Positions 1-7,959 of a stretch of DNA of 64,000 nucleotides are shown here, piece after piece. The DNA is from Treponema pedis (lineage in GTDB: Bacteria > Spirochaetota > Spirochaetia > Treponematales > Treponemataceae), in assembly GCF_017161325.1 (NCBI RefSeq), contig NZ_CP045670.1, positions 1,419,367 through 1,483,366 on the forward strand. The letters run 5' to 3'. The position numbers and the translations under genes are program-made. Positions within the stretch are counted from its first letter, which is position 1; each line of letters opens with the position of its first letter. The notes beneath the pieces were generated by a model that saw nothing but the letters and a program-made list of their open reading frames with translations, searched no databases and was not told the origin of the DNA.

Positions 1-316
1 TTTTAGCTTCGATTTCGGAAAAATGATAAGTTAAATAAGCACGTCCCACCTCATCCATAAAATTGACCCCTATGAATTCATTTTTATGATTAATCTGTAA
101 AAAAACAGCAGAGGTATCTTCTTCCAAGACGGTAACCTCATAAAGAAGACCGTCTTCGTGATTCTTCCGGGCTATATCTTCAATGGTCATCTGCCCTTTT
201 TGAAACTTCTTAAAAAGTCTTGTTGTGTTCACTGTGTCCCAATATTCTATCGTGTCGGACTCGGTTTTAAGTATGCCTTTCCACACATTATATCTTTGAT
301 ATATTATTTTTTTCAT
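1..316 (-). CDS. Hypothetical protein, N-terminal part (cut by window edge); duplicate of the 1184-1783 gene
   Basis: Only the first 105 codons lie inside the window; the gene runs off the left edge. The start at 316 follows an AAGGAGATAT ribosome binding site. Bases 1-330 match bases 1468-1797 without a difference that I can find, so this is a second copy of the N-terminus of the complete gene at 1184-1783. I do not recognise the family. Its place in an array of small, same-strand genes with known immunity families suggests an immunity protein, which is an inference from context. Confidence 0.6.
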   Translation of the reverse strand, partial: MKKIIYQRYNVWKGILKTESDTIEYWDTVNTTRLFKKFQKGQMTIEDIARKNHEDGLLYEVTVLEEDTSAVFLQINHKNEFIGVNFMDEVGRAYLTYHFSEIEAK

Positions 317-373
317 TTTTATATCTCCTTATAATTCGATTAATATTATAACATAATTTGATTAACATAATAA

Positions 374-1171
374 CTATCTTTCGAAGATGGTTTCCCAGCC
401 TGTAATTTTTCCGTTAGCTGAATATTCAAGTGTACGTCTGTCGGCTCGGGCACCCCATATCAGATTCTCCAAATGATTATCGTCAAATTCGTCTATCCAC
501 TCTCTGCACTACACGCTTTTGGCTTTGCCGACCTTTATGGCATTTGCCAATTTTGCCATCTCCATAACAAATTTTTTTATTTCCTGCTCGCCTTTTATAT
601 CTGCATAACGTTCGCTTATGTAAATATAAACTTCGATATGAGCTTTAAAATTGCTTATGTGATTATTTGACGGGTCGCCGCAACCCGGCATTTCAAAGAT
701 AAAATCGGGGTAATATCCGACTAAGGGATTCCTTATATTGACATCTTTTGATAGAGAACCGTTTACAGTGTTTCTATGAAAATAAATATATGAGTAGCGT
801 TGCGGGAATTGCTTTAGCTGCCAGTCGCCGTAGCTAAGTCCGCACGCTTTTGCCTGATTAATATCGTCAATCTGTTCATTAAGATAGAGTGTACATATCT
901 TTTCATTGTTTTTGCGATTCCATGTCAAAACTCCACCCAAAGGCGCATTTTTGCTGGTAATTCCGGGAATTCCGTTTTTTTCAATTTTAAGAATTCTATT
1001 TTTCATTTGCTCGGAGTGAATACTTTTACTAGGCAAACCTTTTATAAATTTATCAATGACTTCGTAGCATTTCATCCAATTATCGGGATACTCCAAGCCT
1101 TGTAACAACTCTTCGACTTTACCGAGAATACAGTAACAATGCCATATAGAATGTTTAGTTAATTCTTTCAT
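374..1171 (-). pseudogene. Hypothetical protein interrupted by an in-frame TAG; probable immunity-array member
   Basis: The start at 1171 follows AAGGAGATAAAAAC. Codons run for 220 residues to a TAG at 509-511. The same frame then continues for 44 more sense codons, beginning CREWIDEFDD and ending GWETIFER, before a second TAG at 374-376. The extension has protein-like composition, so the original protein was probably about 265 residues and has been cut by a nonsense mutation. A functional shorter protein or read-through cannot be excluded. Near the end of the first part there is a motif-like stretch, EMPGCGDPSNNH. I do not recognise the family. Its neighbours suggest a polymorphic-toxin immunity gene. 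Confidence 0.6.
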
Positions 1172-1183
1172 GTTTTTATCTCC

Positions 1184-1783
1184 TTATAGTTTAATTGAAC
1201 ATACGTCTTCGAGAAACTTCATATTTCTTCCTTTTTTGATTAATCCGCTGTAATGCCCGAACTCGGGATAATCTTCGTATAAGCCGCTAATATCAAGCGG
1301 CTCTTTGGTTTCATAATCCATTGTTTTTTTGTTTATTTCGTCATACTTGCGGTAGGCTGCATTGCCCTCCCGGTCGAAAATAAAATTAATCCGATATTCT
1401 TCATTATCAAAAGATTTATCCCCGGGGGTATAATAATTATACCAGACTTCATTTAAAAACAACTTCTTTTTAGCTTCGATTTCGGAAAAATGATAAGTTA
1501 AATAAGCACGTCCCACCTCATCCATAAAATTGACCCCTATGAATTCATTTTTATGATTAATCTGTAAAAAAACAGCAGAGGTATCTTCTTCCAAGACGGT
1601 AACCTCATAAAGAAGACCGTCTTCGTGATTCTTCCGGGCTATATCTTCAATGGTCATCTGCCCTTTTTGAAACTTCTTAAAAAGTCTTGTTGTGTTCACT
1701 GTGTCCCAATATTCTATCGTGTCGGACTCGGTTTTAAGTATGCCTTTCCACACATTATATCTTTGATATATTATTTTTTTCAT
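1184..1783 (-). CDS. Hypothetical protein, 199 aa, immunity-array member
   Basis: Complete 199-residue soluble protein with no signal peptide or membrane segment. The start at 1783 follows AAAGGAGATATAAAA. The charged, aromatic-rich sequence (for example WYNYYTPGDKSFDNEEYR) resembles small immunity proteins in style, but I cannot name a family. The gene ends 12 bases before the start of the next minus-strand gene, so the two are probably cotranscribed. Its first 105 codons and ribosome binding site are repeated exactly at the left window edge. Confidence 0.65.
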   Translation of the reverse strand: MKKIIYQRYNVWKGILKTESDTIEYWDTVNTTRLFKKFQKGQMTIEDIARKNHEDGLLYEVTVLEEDTSAVFLQINHKNEFIGVNFMDEVGRAYLTYHFSEIEAKKKLFLNEVWYNYYTPGDKSFDNEEYRINFIFDREGNAAYRKYDEINKKTMDYETKEPLDISGLYEDYPEFGHYSGLIKKGRNMKFLEDVCSIKL

Positions 1784-1808
1784 TTTTATATCTCCTTTTA
1801 TTTAGTTT

Positions 1809-2114
1809 TTAATCCGTATTTATACTATACTCTTTGTTGATGTCCAATACGTAATGTCCGAGTATTGTTTTTTCGGTTAAGTCGATGATAACGATATAGT
1901 GCACATTATGCAGTTGTGTGTTGAAAATAATATGCCTGAACTTGCCGTCCTTTGTTTCATAGATAAGGTCAATATTCATTTTCCCCAGCATTCCAATCAA
2001 ATTACCATTTACATATTCGTCAAATTCTTTTGAATTGAAATTTTCGGCAGAATGTGTACAATCAACAAACTCCGATGTCATCGTATTCTTATACTCTTTT
2101 TCCGTTAATAACAT
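1809..2114 (-). CDS. Hypothetical protein, about 101 aa, immunity-array member
   Basis: I choose the start at 2114 (MLLTEKEYK), which has AAAGGAAG five bases upstream. An upstream in-frame ATG at 2189 has no good ribosome binding site. The C-terminal half, around DLIYETKDGKFRHIIFN and IVIIDLTEKTILGHYVLD, looks like paired beta strands. No family is recognised. It lies in the same orientation and spacing as the neighbouring putative immunity genes, so that role is inferred from context only. Confidence 0.5.
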   Translation of the reverse strand: MLLTEKEYKNTMTSEFVDCTHSAENFNSKEFDEYVNGNLIGMLGKMNIDLIYETKDGKFRHIIFNTQLHNVHYIVIIDLTEKTILGHYVLDINKEYSINTD

Positions 2115-2194
2115 AAATACTTCCTTTAATCCTTGTTTAAAAATCGTACAGCCGATTTTCGAACTTTTTCTATTGCATTCACAATCCATACTTT

Positions 2195-2659
2195 TTATTC
2201 TTCCGGTAAAACATCGGAAAAAAAACTCTCTAACAGTTCATCTAAGGTTTTGAATTTGTTAATTATGTTATCGGTTACAGGTTTGTCTAATTCATAATAG
2301 ATTTTCTCATGTAAAGAATAAACCCAAAAGCTGATATCACTGTCCCCAATAAATATATATTCTTTATTTTCTTCTATTTCGTACCAAATTTTATTTGTAT
2401 CGATAAATTCACTGACATGTTGATTAACAGAAGTGACATTCGTTAAATATTCATCTACTTGATACAATATAAAACCATTATACTCAAATCCATTGATATA
2501 TTTAAGAAGCTTCAAATAATCAGGCGGTAATTCATACCCGAATTCTTTTCTTACCTCTCTTTGAAACTTAAGTATTTCTTTATCAACTATGCCTGAATTT
2601 GTTTTCTCCTGATATAGCTCCATTTCTTTTTTTAGAATTTCAAGTTTTTCTTTCCACAT
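2195..2659 (-). CDS. SMI1/KNR4 (SUKH) family immunity-type protein
   Basis: Complete 154-residue protein with the SUKH fold signature: a helical N-terminus, then FGYELPPDYLKLLKYINGF (residues about 40-58), then beta strands GFILYQVDEYL and YIFIGDSDISFWVY. SUKH proteins are a known superfamily of immunity proteins that neutralise contact-delivered nuclease toxins. The closing acidic stretch (DELLESFFSDVLPEE) is also typical. The gene is the fourth of the array. No toxin gene is adjacent, so the cognate effector is unknown. Confidence 0.8.
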   Translation of the reverse strand: MWKEKLEILKKEMELYQEKTNSGIVDKEILKFQREVRKEFGYELPPDYLKLLKYINGFEYNGFILYQVDEYLTNVTSVNQHVSEFIDTNKIWYEIEENKEYIFIGDSDISFWVYSLHEKIYYELDKPVTDNIINKFKTLDELLESFFSDVLPEE

Positions 2660-2699
2660 ATTAATTTCCTTATATTTTTATGTCATTCCAAAACTATGA

Positions 2700-2939
2700 C
2701 TACTTAAATTTTTGAAAGATCTTGTTTTGTTTGCGGTTTATATTTCCCGCTTCTTTTTTGATAAAACCGTAACCGACTTGAGAATAAAAATCCGCAAGTT
2801 CCGGCGGAAGTTTACTTTGCAGTTCCGTTTCCAAAGAGGTAATTTCCCTGTCCGTTACCGGATAGAAAATTGTATCTAATCCATTATCCTGCTCTTCGTT
2901 TATAACCTTATAGGCTCCTAAAAATGTAAAATCACTCAT
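2700..2939 (-). pseudogene. Truncated SMI1/KNR4 (SUKH) protein
   Basis: The 79 codons contain the SUKH core (SKLPPELADFYSQVGYGFI, residues about 42-60) and then a lysine-rich tail of unrelated character (NRKQNKIFQKFK) and a stop. Intact SUKH proteins run for about 120-180 residues and continue into several beta strands, so the C-terminal two thirds are missing. The start at 2939 has a ribosome binding site (AAGGAAG). It is most likely a decaying immunity gene in the array. Confidence 0.6.
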
Positions 2940-2963
2940 TTGTTTTTCTTCCTTATGCTGCTA

Positions 2964-3320
2964 TCATATCTCCTCCCAGCCGTCATTTTGCGGGTCATAT
3001 TTGGCAAACTCGCCTGTATCGGTTAATTCGGAAGCTATCAGTCCTACCTCGAAAATATCATTATAGTTGAATGAAGTAGTAAAGAACAGAGCTTCTTCGG
3101 TAAGCAATGCAGTTCCATACTCTTGATGCTCGAATAACAAACCGTATTTATTTTTTTCTTGAAACACATAATCGTATTCTTCCAATCTTGCTCTTAAACT
3201 GTGATATTGTTCTTCCGTGAAAGGCACTAAGTTTTCACAATTATCAAAAAAGTTTTCATCGTTCGAATGAAGTTCTTTTTCTTTAGTTTCAATCCTGTAA
3301 AGGTTTATATCGTAACTCAT
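2964..3320 (-). CDS. Hypothetical protein, 118 aa, immunity-array member
   Basis: The start at 3320 (MSYDINLYR) has AAAGGATAT just upstream. A longer version starting at 3359 would overlap the preceding gene and lacks a better site. The protein is acidic and soluble, ends in DPQNDGWEEI, and contains FTEEQYHSLRARLEEYDY. The family is not identified. It follows the SUFU-like gene directly and is probably cotranscribed with it. Confidence 0.55.
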   Translation of the reverse strand: MSYDINLYRIETKEKELHSNDENFFDNCENLVPFTEEQYHSLRARLEEYDYVFQEKNKYGLLFEHQEYGTALLTEEALFFTTSFNYNDIFEVGLIASELTDTGEFAKYDPQNDGWEEI

Positions 3321-3355
3321 ATTTTTATATCCTTTTGATTTAGTTTTTAATCCAA

Positions 3356-3943
3356 TCATACAACCGATTTTCTTTTTATATCGAAAATATCAATTGCTTC
3401 GTTTTCAAAAAGGGTTTCGAGTGCATCAGTGCCGTATTTGCTCTTGTATTCGAGTTCTTTGTCGGAAATGGGGACTAACAGAAGCGGGTATATCTTTCGA
3501 TTGTCAATCTCCACACGTGAGAGCTTGTCTTCCCACAAAAACGGAGGTGTGAACATAATATGCTTCATATCGCAGCGGTAATAATCGGACACAATCGTTT
3601 CGAATACCGTACCCGGCTGACAGTTCCATTTGTTTTTTATAATAAAAAATGACGCTGTCGATAAAATATTCGGAATCTGCTCATACTCTTTATATCCTGC
3701 CATAAGGAGCTCTACCGGAATATTCGCAACAGAGCCGTCTTTTATGTTTATCGGATTCGGATAGCCTGACAAACCTATGGTAGAATAAAATTTTACCTCG
3801 CTGTCCGTAGGGTCGTCACAGCTAAGAATATCTATGCTGTGCGTTTCGTTTTCATCATAATATGCAAATACTTCGCTGTTCACACCGATTGCCTGTGAAA
3901 CATAGCGAAAATATTTTTTGTCTATCTCGGTTACTTCTTTCAT
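3356..3943 (-). CDS. SUFU (suppressor of fused)-like immunity protein
   Basis: 195-residue soluble protein. Residues about 35-60 (HSIDILSCDDPTDSEVKFYS, then TIGLSGYPNPI) and the following VELLMAGYKEYEQIPNIL match the organisation of bacterial SUFU-domain proteins, a family often found as immunity proteins beside polymorphic toxins. The later segment HIMFTPPFLWEDK and VPISDKELEY also fits. The start at 3943 has an AAGGAG-type site. It is the first member of the immunity array to be recognised on its upstream side, except for the DMP19 gene. Confidence 0.65.
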   Translation of the reverse strand: MKEVTEIDKKYFRYVSQAIGVNSEVFAYYDENETHSIDILSCDDPTDSEVKFYSTIGLSGYPNPINIKDGSVANIPVELLMAGYKEYEQIPNILSTASFFIIKNKWNCQPGTVFETIVSDYYRCDMKHIMFTPPFLWEDKLSRVEIDNRKIYPLLLVPISDKELEYKSKYGTDALETLFENEAIDIFDIKRKSVV

Positions 3944-3965
3944 TTTCTTTTCTCCTTATTTTTTA

Positions 3966-4076
3966 TTATATTGTTAAATTTATATTCTCTTCAATCCGCC
4001 AAGGCGAATGTATGTTTTCACGCACGGCAGACTCTATTGCATGTTTTACGTGCCCGATAATTTTTAAAATATTCAT
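3966..4076 (-). CDS. Possible small ORF or gene remnant, 36 aa
   Basis: An ATG at 4076 opens 36 codons (MNILKIIGHVKHAIESAVRE, then NIHSPWRIEENINLTI) between two immunity-type genes. The composition is protein-like and helical, but there is no clear ribosome binding site. It could be the N-terminal remnant of a lost immunity gene or a real microprotein. Confidence is low. Confidence 0.25.
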   Translation of the reverse strand: MNILKIIGHVKHAIESAVRENIHSPWRIEENINLTI

Positions 4077-4111
4077 AATATATTTTCTTATTACTGTATT
4101 GAATTTAATTT

Positions 4112-4618
4112 TTATAAAGTCGCTTCCGCAAATTCATGTATGTGTTCCAAAACATAATTGTTTATTTTTTTAGTATCCCCGTCCATTATCTTATAAAACT
4201 CATCTTCAAAGGGTTCAAAATCAGTAATTTCAGAGTATAAGTTTGAAAAATCCGTCATTGACACTTCCGTTTCCAATCGCTCTTTGTATTTATCGTATAT
4301 CGGTTTTGCCCTTTTTACTATAGAAGCGGTTTTTTCCGCTCCCCACAATTTAACGGTTTCGGCAAATGGACTGCTAAAAATATAAGCTCCGTATCCGTTT
4401 TGAATGAGCTGAATAAAACCGCCGTTACATACTTCTCCGTATAGGTAATTAAATGCAAGAAGTGTATGCTGCGAAGGATTAAACTCTCTTATGATATTTT
4501 CATCGCTGTTTATCATTTTGACATACTCATCGATAAATAAAAATAAGAGCTCCCACATGTCATCTGACATTTTTGCTTTTTCAATTACTTTGGTTTTGAT
4601 TTTAGGTAAATTATTCAT
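4112..4618 (-). CDS. DMP19 / DUF4375 family protein, likely immunity protein
   Basis: 168-residue protein carrying the DMP19 signature: LAFNYLYGEVCNGGFIQLI followed by NGYGAYIFSSPFAETVKLWG (residues about 58-96), then a helical region ending in DFEPFEDEFYKI. Proteins of this family occur in polymorphic-toxin immunity clusters and include a phage DNA-mimic namesake. It is the most upstream gene of the minus-strand array. The bases above it (4619-4844) hold no gene, so the array has no toxin at its head. Confidence 0.75.
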   Translation of the reverse strand: MNNLPKIKTKVIEKAKMSDDMWELLFLFIDEYVKMINSDENIIREFNPSQHTLLAFNYLYGEVCNGGFIQLIQNGYGAYIFSSPFAETVKLWGAEKTASIVKRAKPIYDKYKERLETEVSMTDFSNLYSEITDFEPFEDEFYKIMDGDTKKINNYVLEHIHEFAEATL

Positions 4619-4844
4619 ATATCGGTACCCTTTAAAATTTTATTTTAGATAAAAATAAATCTATTAATCATTATACCTCGCTTTATTTAAATTGTCCATA
4701 TTTTACAATACAAATTGATGAATATACATATTGTATTGATTAACATACCGCAGCTTAAGGTTTACATCATTTTAAATAAAAAGTATTTGAAGATTTTATA
4801 GTATTGTGATATTATTATATTGAAAAATATAAGCGGGGAATACT

Positions 4845-5615
4845 ATGAAAGAATTTTTAGTAAAAAAATGCAAGGCCTATATGCGCTACCATGATTTTAA
4901 CGGTGAAGGCATACCGATATTGTTTATTCACGGATTGGGCTGTGCAGGTTCATTTGAATATCCTGAAGTAATCGGAACATCTCATTTAAAACACCGCAGG
5001 TGTATACTGCCGGATTTACTAGGAGCGGGATACAGCGACAAACCTGTCGATTTTGAATACACCGTTACGGCTCATGCCGAATATTTAAAAGATTTTATAA
5101 CAGAACTCGGAATTAAAAAGCTGATTATTTTCGGACACAGTCTCGGCGGCGCCGTTGCAATAGAACTGGCTTCGCTGTGCGGCTCTCTTGCGGCACAGCT
5201 TATCCTCTCCGAATCGAATTTGGACGCAAGTAAAAAGGGTGCGGTCAGTTACAGTATTGCCCGATATTCGGAAAAAGATTTTATTTCAGGCGGTTTTGAA
5301 AAACTTATACATAAAAGTAAAAGCGCCGGAAATACATTATGGGCGGCAAGTCTTTCACATTGGCTGCCGCTTGCCGCATACAGACTGTCAAAACATGCAG
5401 CGGCCGGAGGAACTCCGTCATGGAGAACCGTGTTGTACGATTTGCAGATTCCTAAAAGTTTTATCTTCGGCGAATATTCTCTTCCCGATGACAACTATGC
5501 GGTATTAAAAGAAAAGGGATTTCATATGGAAACGGTTGAGCGGGCTGGACATTCAATGGCATGGGAAAACCCCGCAGGCTTAGCCGCCGCTATTGCCGCC
5601 TGCATTACAGTATAA
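4845..5615 (+). CDS. Alpha/beta hydrolase
   Basis: 256-residue cytoplasmic alpha/beta-hydrolase. It shows the oxyanion-hole HGLGCAG (residues about 29-35), the nucleophile elbow GHSLGG (serine near residue 99), and the C-terminal catalytic histidine in AGHSMAWENP. The acid residue is probably in the LPDD region after SFIFGEYS. The start at 4845 follows GCGGGGAATACT. The substrate cannot be told from sequence. It stands alone, divergent from the immunity array, with an AT-rich 226-base intergenic region between them. Confidence 0.85.
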   Translation: MKEFLVKKCKAYMRYHDFNGEGIPILFIHGLGCAGSFEYPEVIGTSHLKHRRCILPDLLGAGYSDKPVDFEYTVTAHAEYLKDFITELGIKKLIIFGHSLGGAVAIELASLCGSLAAQLILSESNLDASKKGAVSYSIARYSEKDFISGGFEKLIHKSKSAGNTLWAASLSHWLPLAAYRLSKHAAAGGTPSWRTVLYDLQIPKSFIFGEYSLPDDNYAVLKEKGFHMETVERAGHSMAWENPAGLAAAIAACITV

Positions 5616-5831
5616 CCCGTCATTACTGTTTTGGAAATTTGTTATTTGTTGAAATATAACAAAATATTATGTATACTGTTTCAATATATGCATAAAGAGG
5701 CTTTTTTGAGATATGGTAATCCTTTTCAATAATAAGCCGGCAAAAGAATTGTACACGCAGTACAAAATGATATAAAAAAATAAAATGTATAAAATCCGTT
5801 AATGAGAATTAAAATTGTGCGAGGAGAGATT

Positions 5832-6062
5832 ATGAAAAAAATAATTACAAAAGCCGTATGTATAAAGAATATTATAACATGGACAGTTATTTCGCTTTTA
5901 TGCGTACTTGTTTTGATTGTTTTTGTAAAAAAACTTATAGAAGGTTTAACGAATAATACGGAACTTTTTATACCCGGTATATCGCTCTTATTTGCCGTTG
6001 CCATACTTTTTTTGATATTCGGCATAACACGCATTATAAAATATATAAGACTGATAAAATAA
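5832..6062 (+). CDS. Small membrane protein with two transmembrane segments
   Basis: I choose the ATG at 5832 because GAGGAGAGATT lies directly before it; an upstream ATG at 5802 has no such site. The 76-residue product has hydrophobic segments at about residues 16-38 (ITWTVISLLCVLVLIVFV) and 49-70 (FIPGISLLFAVAILFLIFGI), with basic ends. The family is unknown. A terminator follows at 6081-6101. Confidence 0.6.
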   Translation: MKKIITKAVCIKNIITWTVISLLCVLVLIVFVKKLIEGLTNNTELFIPGISLLFAVAILFLIFGITRIIKYIRLIK

Positions 6063-6080
6063 ATTGCCGAAGCTATATCT

Positions 6081-6101
6081 AAAAAAGCGGGGCTTTTTTA
6101 T
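6081..6101 (+). terminator. Rho-independent terminator after the small membrane protein
   Basis: AAAAAAGC, a three-base loop and GCTTTTTTT form a short stem that ends in a T run, 18 bases after the stop codon at 6062. Confidence 0.6.
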
Positions 6102-6250
6102 TTGCCGGCTTTTAAGAGAGCATTTTTGTTTTATTCCGTTTTCACAGTTAATGCATGAAGCTGAATGTAAAGCGCTCATAAAACCGACATCACAGTAAGC
6201 GGTGTTTCATGTACAATGTCCGCAGAGAAAAAATATGTCCTTCTGTAAAT

Positions 6251-7466
6251 TGTAAGAGGTATTGCCCAAAAAAAACATTTTTATGAAATTCCTATATACA
6301 TTTGATTGGTTGTTTTATAGCCAAACATCCGTCTAGGATAATTATTTATACACTCCTCTATACCTTTTATTTCCAGTTCATCATATTTATCTATGTCTAC
6401 ACCTTTCGGTATAAAGCGTCTAATAAGTTTATTTGCGTTCTCATTACTTCCCCTTTCCCATGAACTATAAGGATGAGCATAATACCAAGTAGTTCTTTTT
6501 TCTCCTTTTTTTAAGCAAGAGGCTTCAAGGCCTTCTTGGTCTAAAAATTCAGGTCCGTTATCCGCAGGTTATGCTTTTAAATATTTGTTTAAACTCATCT
6601 TTATATTTCATTTCAAGCATATCTAAATTTTTTTTAATGCTCTGCTGTTTCTTGTCAGGGATTTTAAATATTAATTCTTTTCTCATAACCCTTTCAGTCA
6701 TAACCTGTAAGCAACATCTTCCTTTGCCTACCACCAAATCCATTTCCCAATGACCTTTTTCTTTTCTGTTATTTATATGTTCTGCTCTTTGCTCAATACT
6801 ACCGTCCTTTTATGTTGTTTTTATCAACTTTGTTTATTTTTTTATGTTTTTGTTTAAGTTTATTGCGTTTTACAGGCAAATCTTTGTTTGTAAATCCGGA
6901 AAAATCCCCTCTGTCTATCATGTTGTACACGGTTTTAGTGCATATCATAACCGGAAAATGTAAGCCTAGCTGTTTTATTTGCCCTATTGCGGCATCAGGA
7001 GAAAATTTATTATCCGCTATGCAGTTTTCCAAATACCGTAAAAGCTTTTTATCCTTGCCTATTTTTAAATCCCGGCCTTTTAGTAACTTCATTTTATCGG
7101 CTCTTTGTTGTCCTTTTTTTGCCGAATAACTTATTTTTTCAATATAGTCAGGGACTTGAGGATTACGGCTTATATATGGATTCTCTATTACTTTTATCAC
7201 CGTTGCTCTTTTTATTTCTCTGTCTATTGTCCTTCTATCCCTATTTAAAGACTTTGCGATTTGTTTTGCTTTATGGCCGGTTTTAAATAATACTTCAATC
7301 ACATATCTTTCTTTTTCATTAAGGTGTTTCCATTTTCTTCTTTTTATGGTATTATTATTGCGGTTCATCTGTTCCCCATTATTTTTGTTTTTCATAATTT
7401 CATTATAATGTTTTTTTTGGTTCAGATGAACCTTTTTTATTTATTTTTTGGGCAATTTATTTTACA
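6251..7466 (-). mobile_element. IS30-family insertion sequence, inactive, 1216 bp
   Basis: The ends form an imperfect 23-bp inverted repeat: 6251-6273 and the complement of 7444-7466 both read TGTAA, five variable bases, then ATTGCCCAAAAAA, with 19 of 23 positions matching. The transposase inside is on the minus strand and broken. No obvious target-site duplication is visible from the immediate flanks. An attC-like site begins about 50 bases beyond the right end. Confidence 0.8.
6277..7395 (-). pseudogene. IS30-family transposase with two frameshifts
   Basis: The N-terminal 198 codons contain the IS30 helix-turn-helix (HLNEKERYVIEVLFKTGHKA, then KQIAKSLNRDRRTIDREIKR). After KNNIKGR an extra T near 6813 shifts the frame; the next part reads SIEQRAEHINNRKEKGHWEM, then DLVVGKG, carrying the first catalytic Asp of the DDE domain. 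A second extra T near 6567 disrupts the ADNGPEF motif. The remaining frame has YAHPYSSWERGSNENANKLI, then RRFIPKG, which contains the catalytic Glu and is diagnostic for IS30. All catalytic residues remain, but in three frames, so the gene is inactive unless frameshifting occurs twice. Confidence 0.85.
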
Positions 7467-7515
7467 CCTTACCTACTATTTCTACTATCGAGTGAAGTGA
7501 GTTCTGCTAACATTC

Positions 7516-7572
7516 GCTTAACCTGCATTTGCGGGCTCCTCCGCAATGTCAGCATTGAAGCGGGTGTTAGAC
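7516..7572 (-). repeat. attC-like integron recombination site
   Basis: On the + strand GCTTAAC (7516-7522, fits RYYYAAC) and GTTAGAC (7566-7572, fits GTTRRRY) bracket a 57-bp imperfect palindrome (CTGCATTTGCGGG and its partner around CCGCAATG, AGCATTGAAGCGGG). Read on the minus strand it lies just after the gene pair 7648-8610, the normal position of attC relative to its cassette gene. It resembles the other attC-like sites of this window, including flanking bases. Confidence 0.7.
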
Positions 7573-7647
7573 GATTTTATTTTAACCATATCGTACCGTG
7601 TGTCGGTACTGAAAATTTAAACTAAGCCTTGACTGTGTAATTTTTAA

Positions 7648-7929
7648 TTATTTATCTGGAGGTCCAATCTGATTTGGATATTTTTTTTGTAATAAATATT
7701 CAGTTTCTTTTATTTTTTTTTCAAGTTCTAAAGAAGGATTTTTTAAATACTTAATTTGTAATTCATCTAATCTATCCAATAATATTACATATTCAAAAGA
7801 TACTTCATTAGCTAATTTAATTTGTTGAACTACTTTTGGAATTAATAAAGGATTTGTAATGACTAAAAGCAATATAACTAAAACAAATAAAAAAAGTACA
7901 TCTATTATCAGTTTAAAACTTCTCCTCAC
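7648..7929 (-). CDS. Small membrane-anchored hypothetical protein, likely integron-cassette gene
   Basis: 93 residues: a basic N-terminus (MRRSFK), one transmembrane segment (residues about 7-28, LIIDVLFLFVLVILLLVITN), then a helical tail. Residues about 43-88 (SFEYVILLDRLDELQIKYLK, then NPSLELEKKIKETEYLL) are clearly related to residues about 56-98 of the upstream lipoprotein, including the NPS and EL-K-KI-E-E pattern. The two genes probably share an interaction module or arose by partial duplication. Function unknown. Confidence 0.55.
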   Translation of the reverse strand: MRRSFKLIIDVLFLFVLVILLLVITNPLLIPKVVQQIKLANEVSFEYVILLDRLDELQIKYLKNPSLELEKKIKETEYLLQKKYPNQIGPPDK

Positions 7930-7959
7930 TACAAATCCTATCTAATCTTAATTTAAGAA

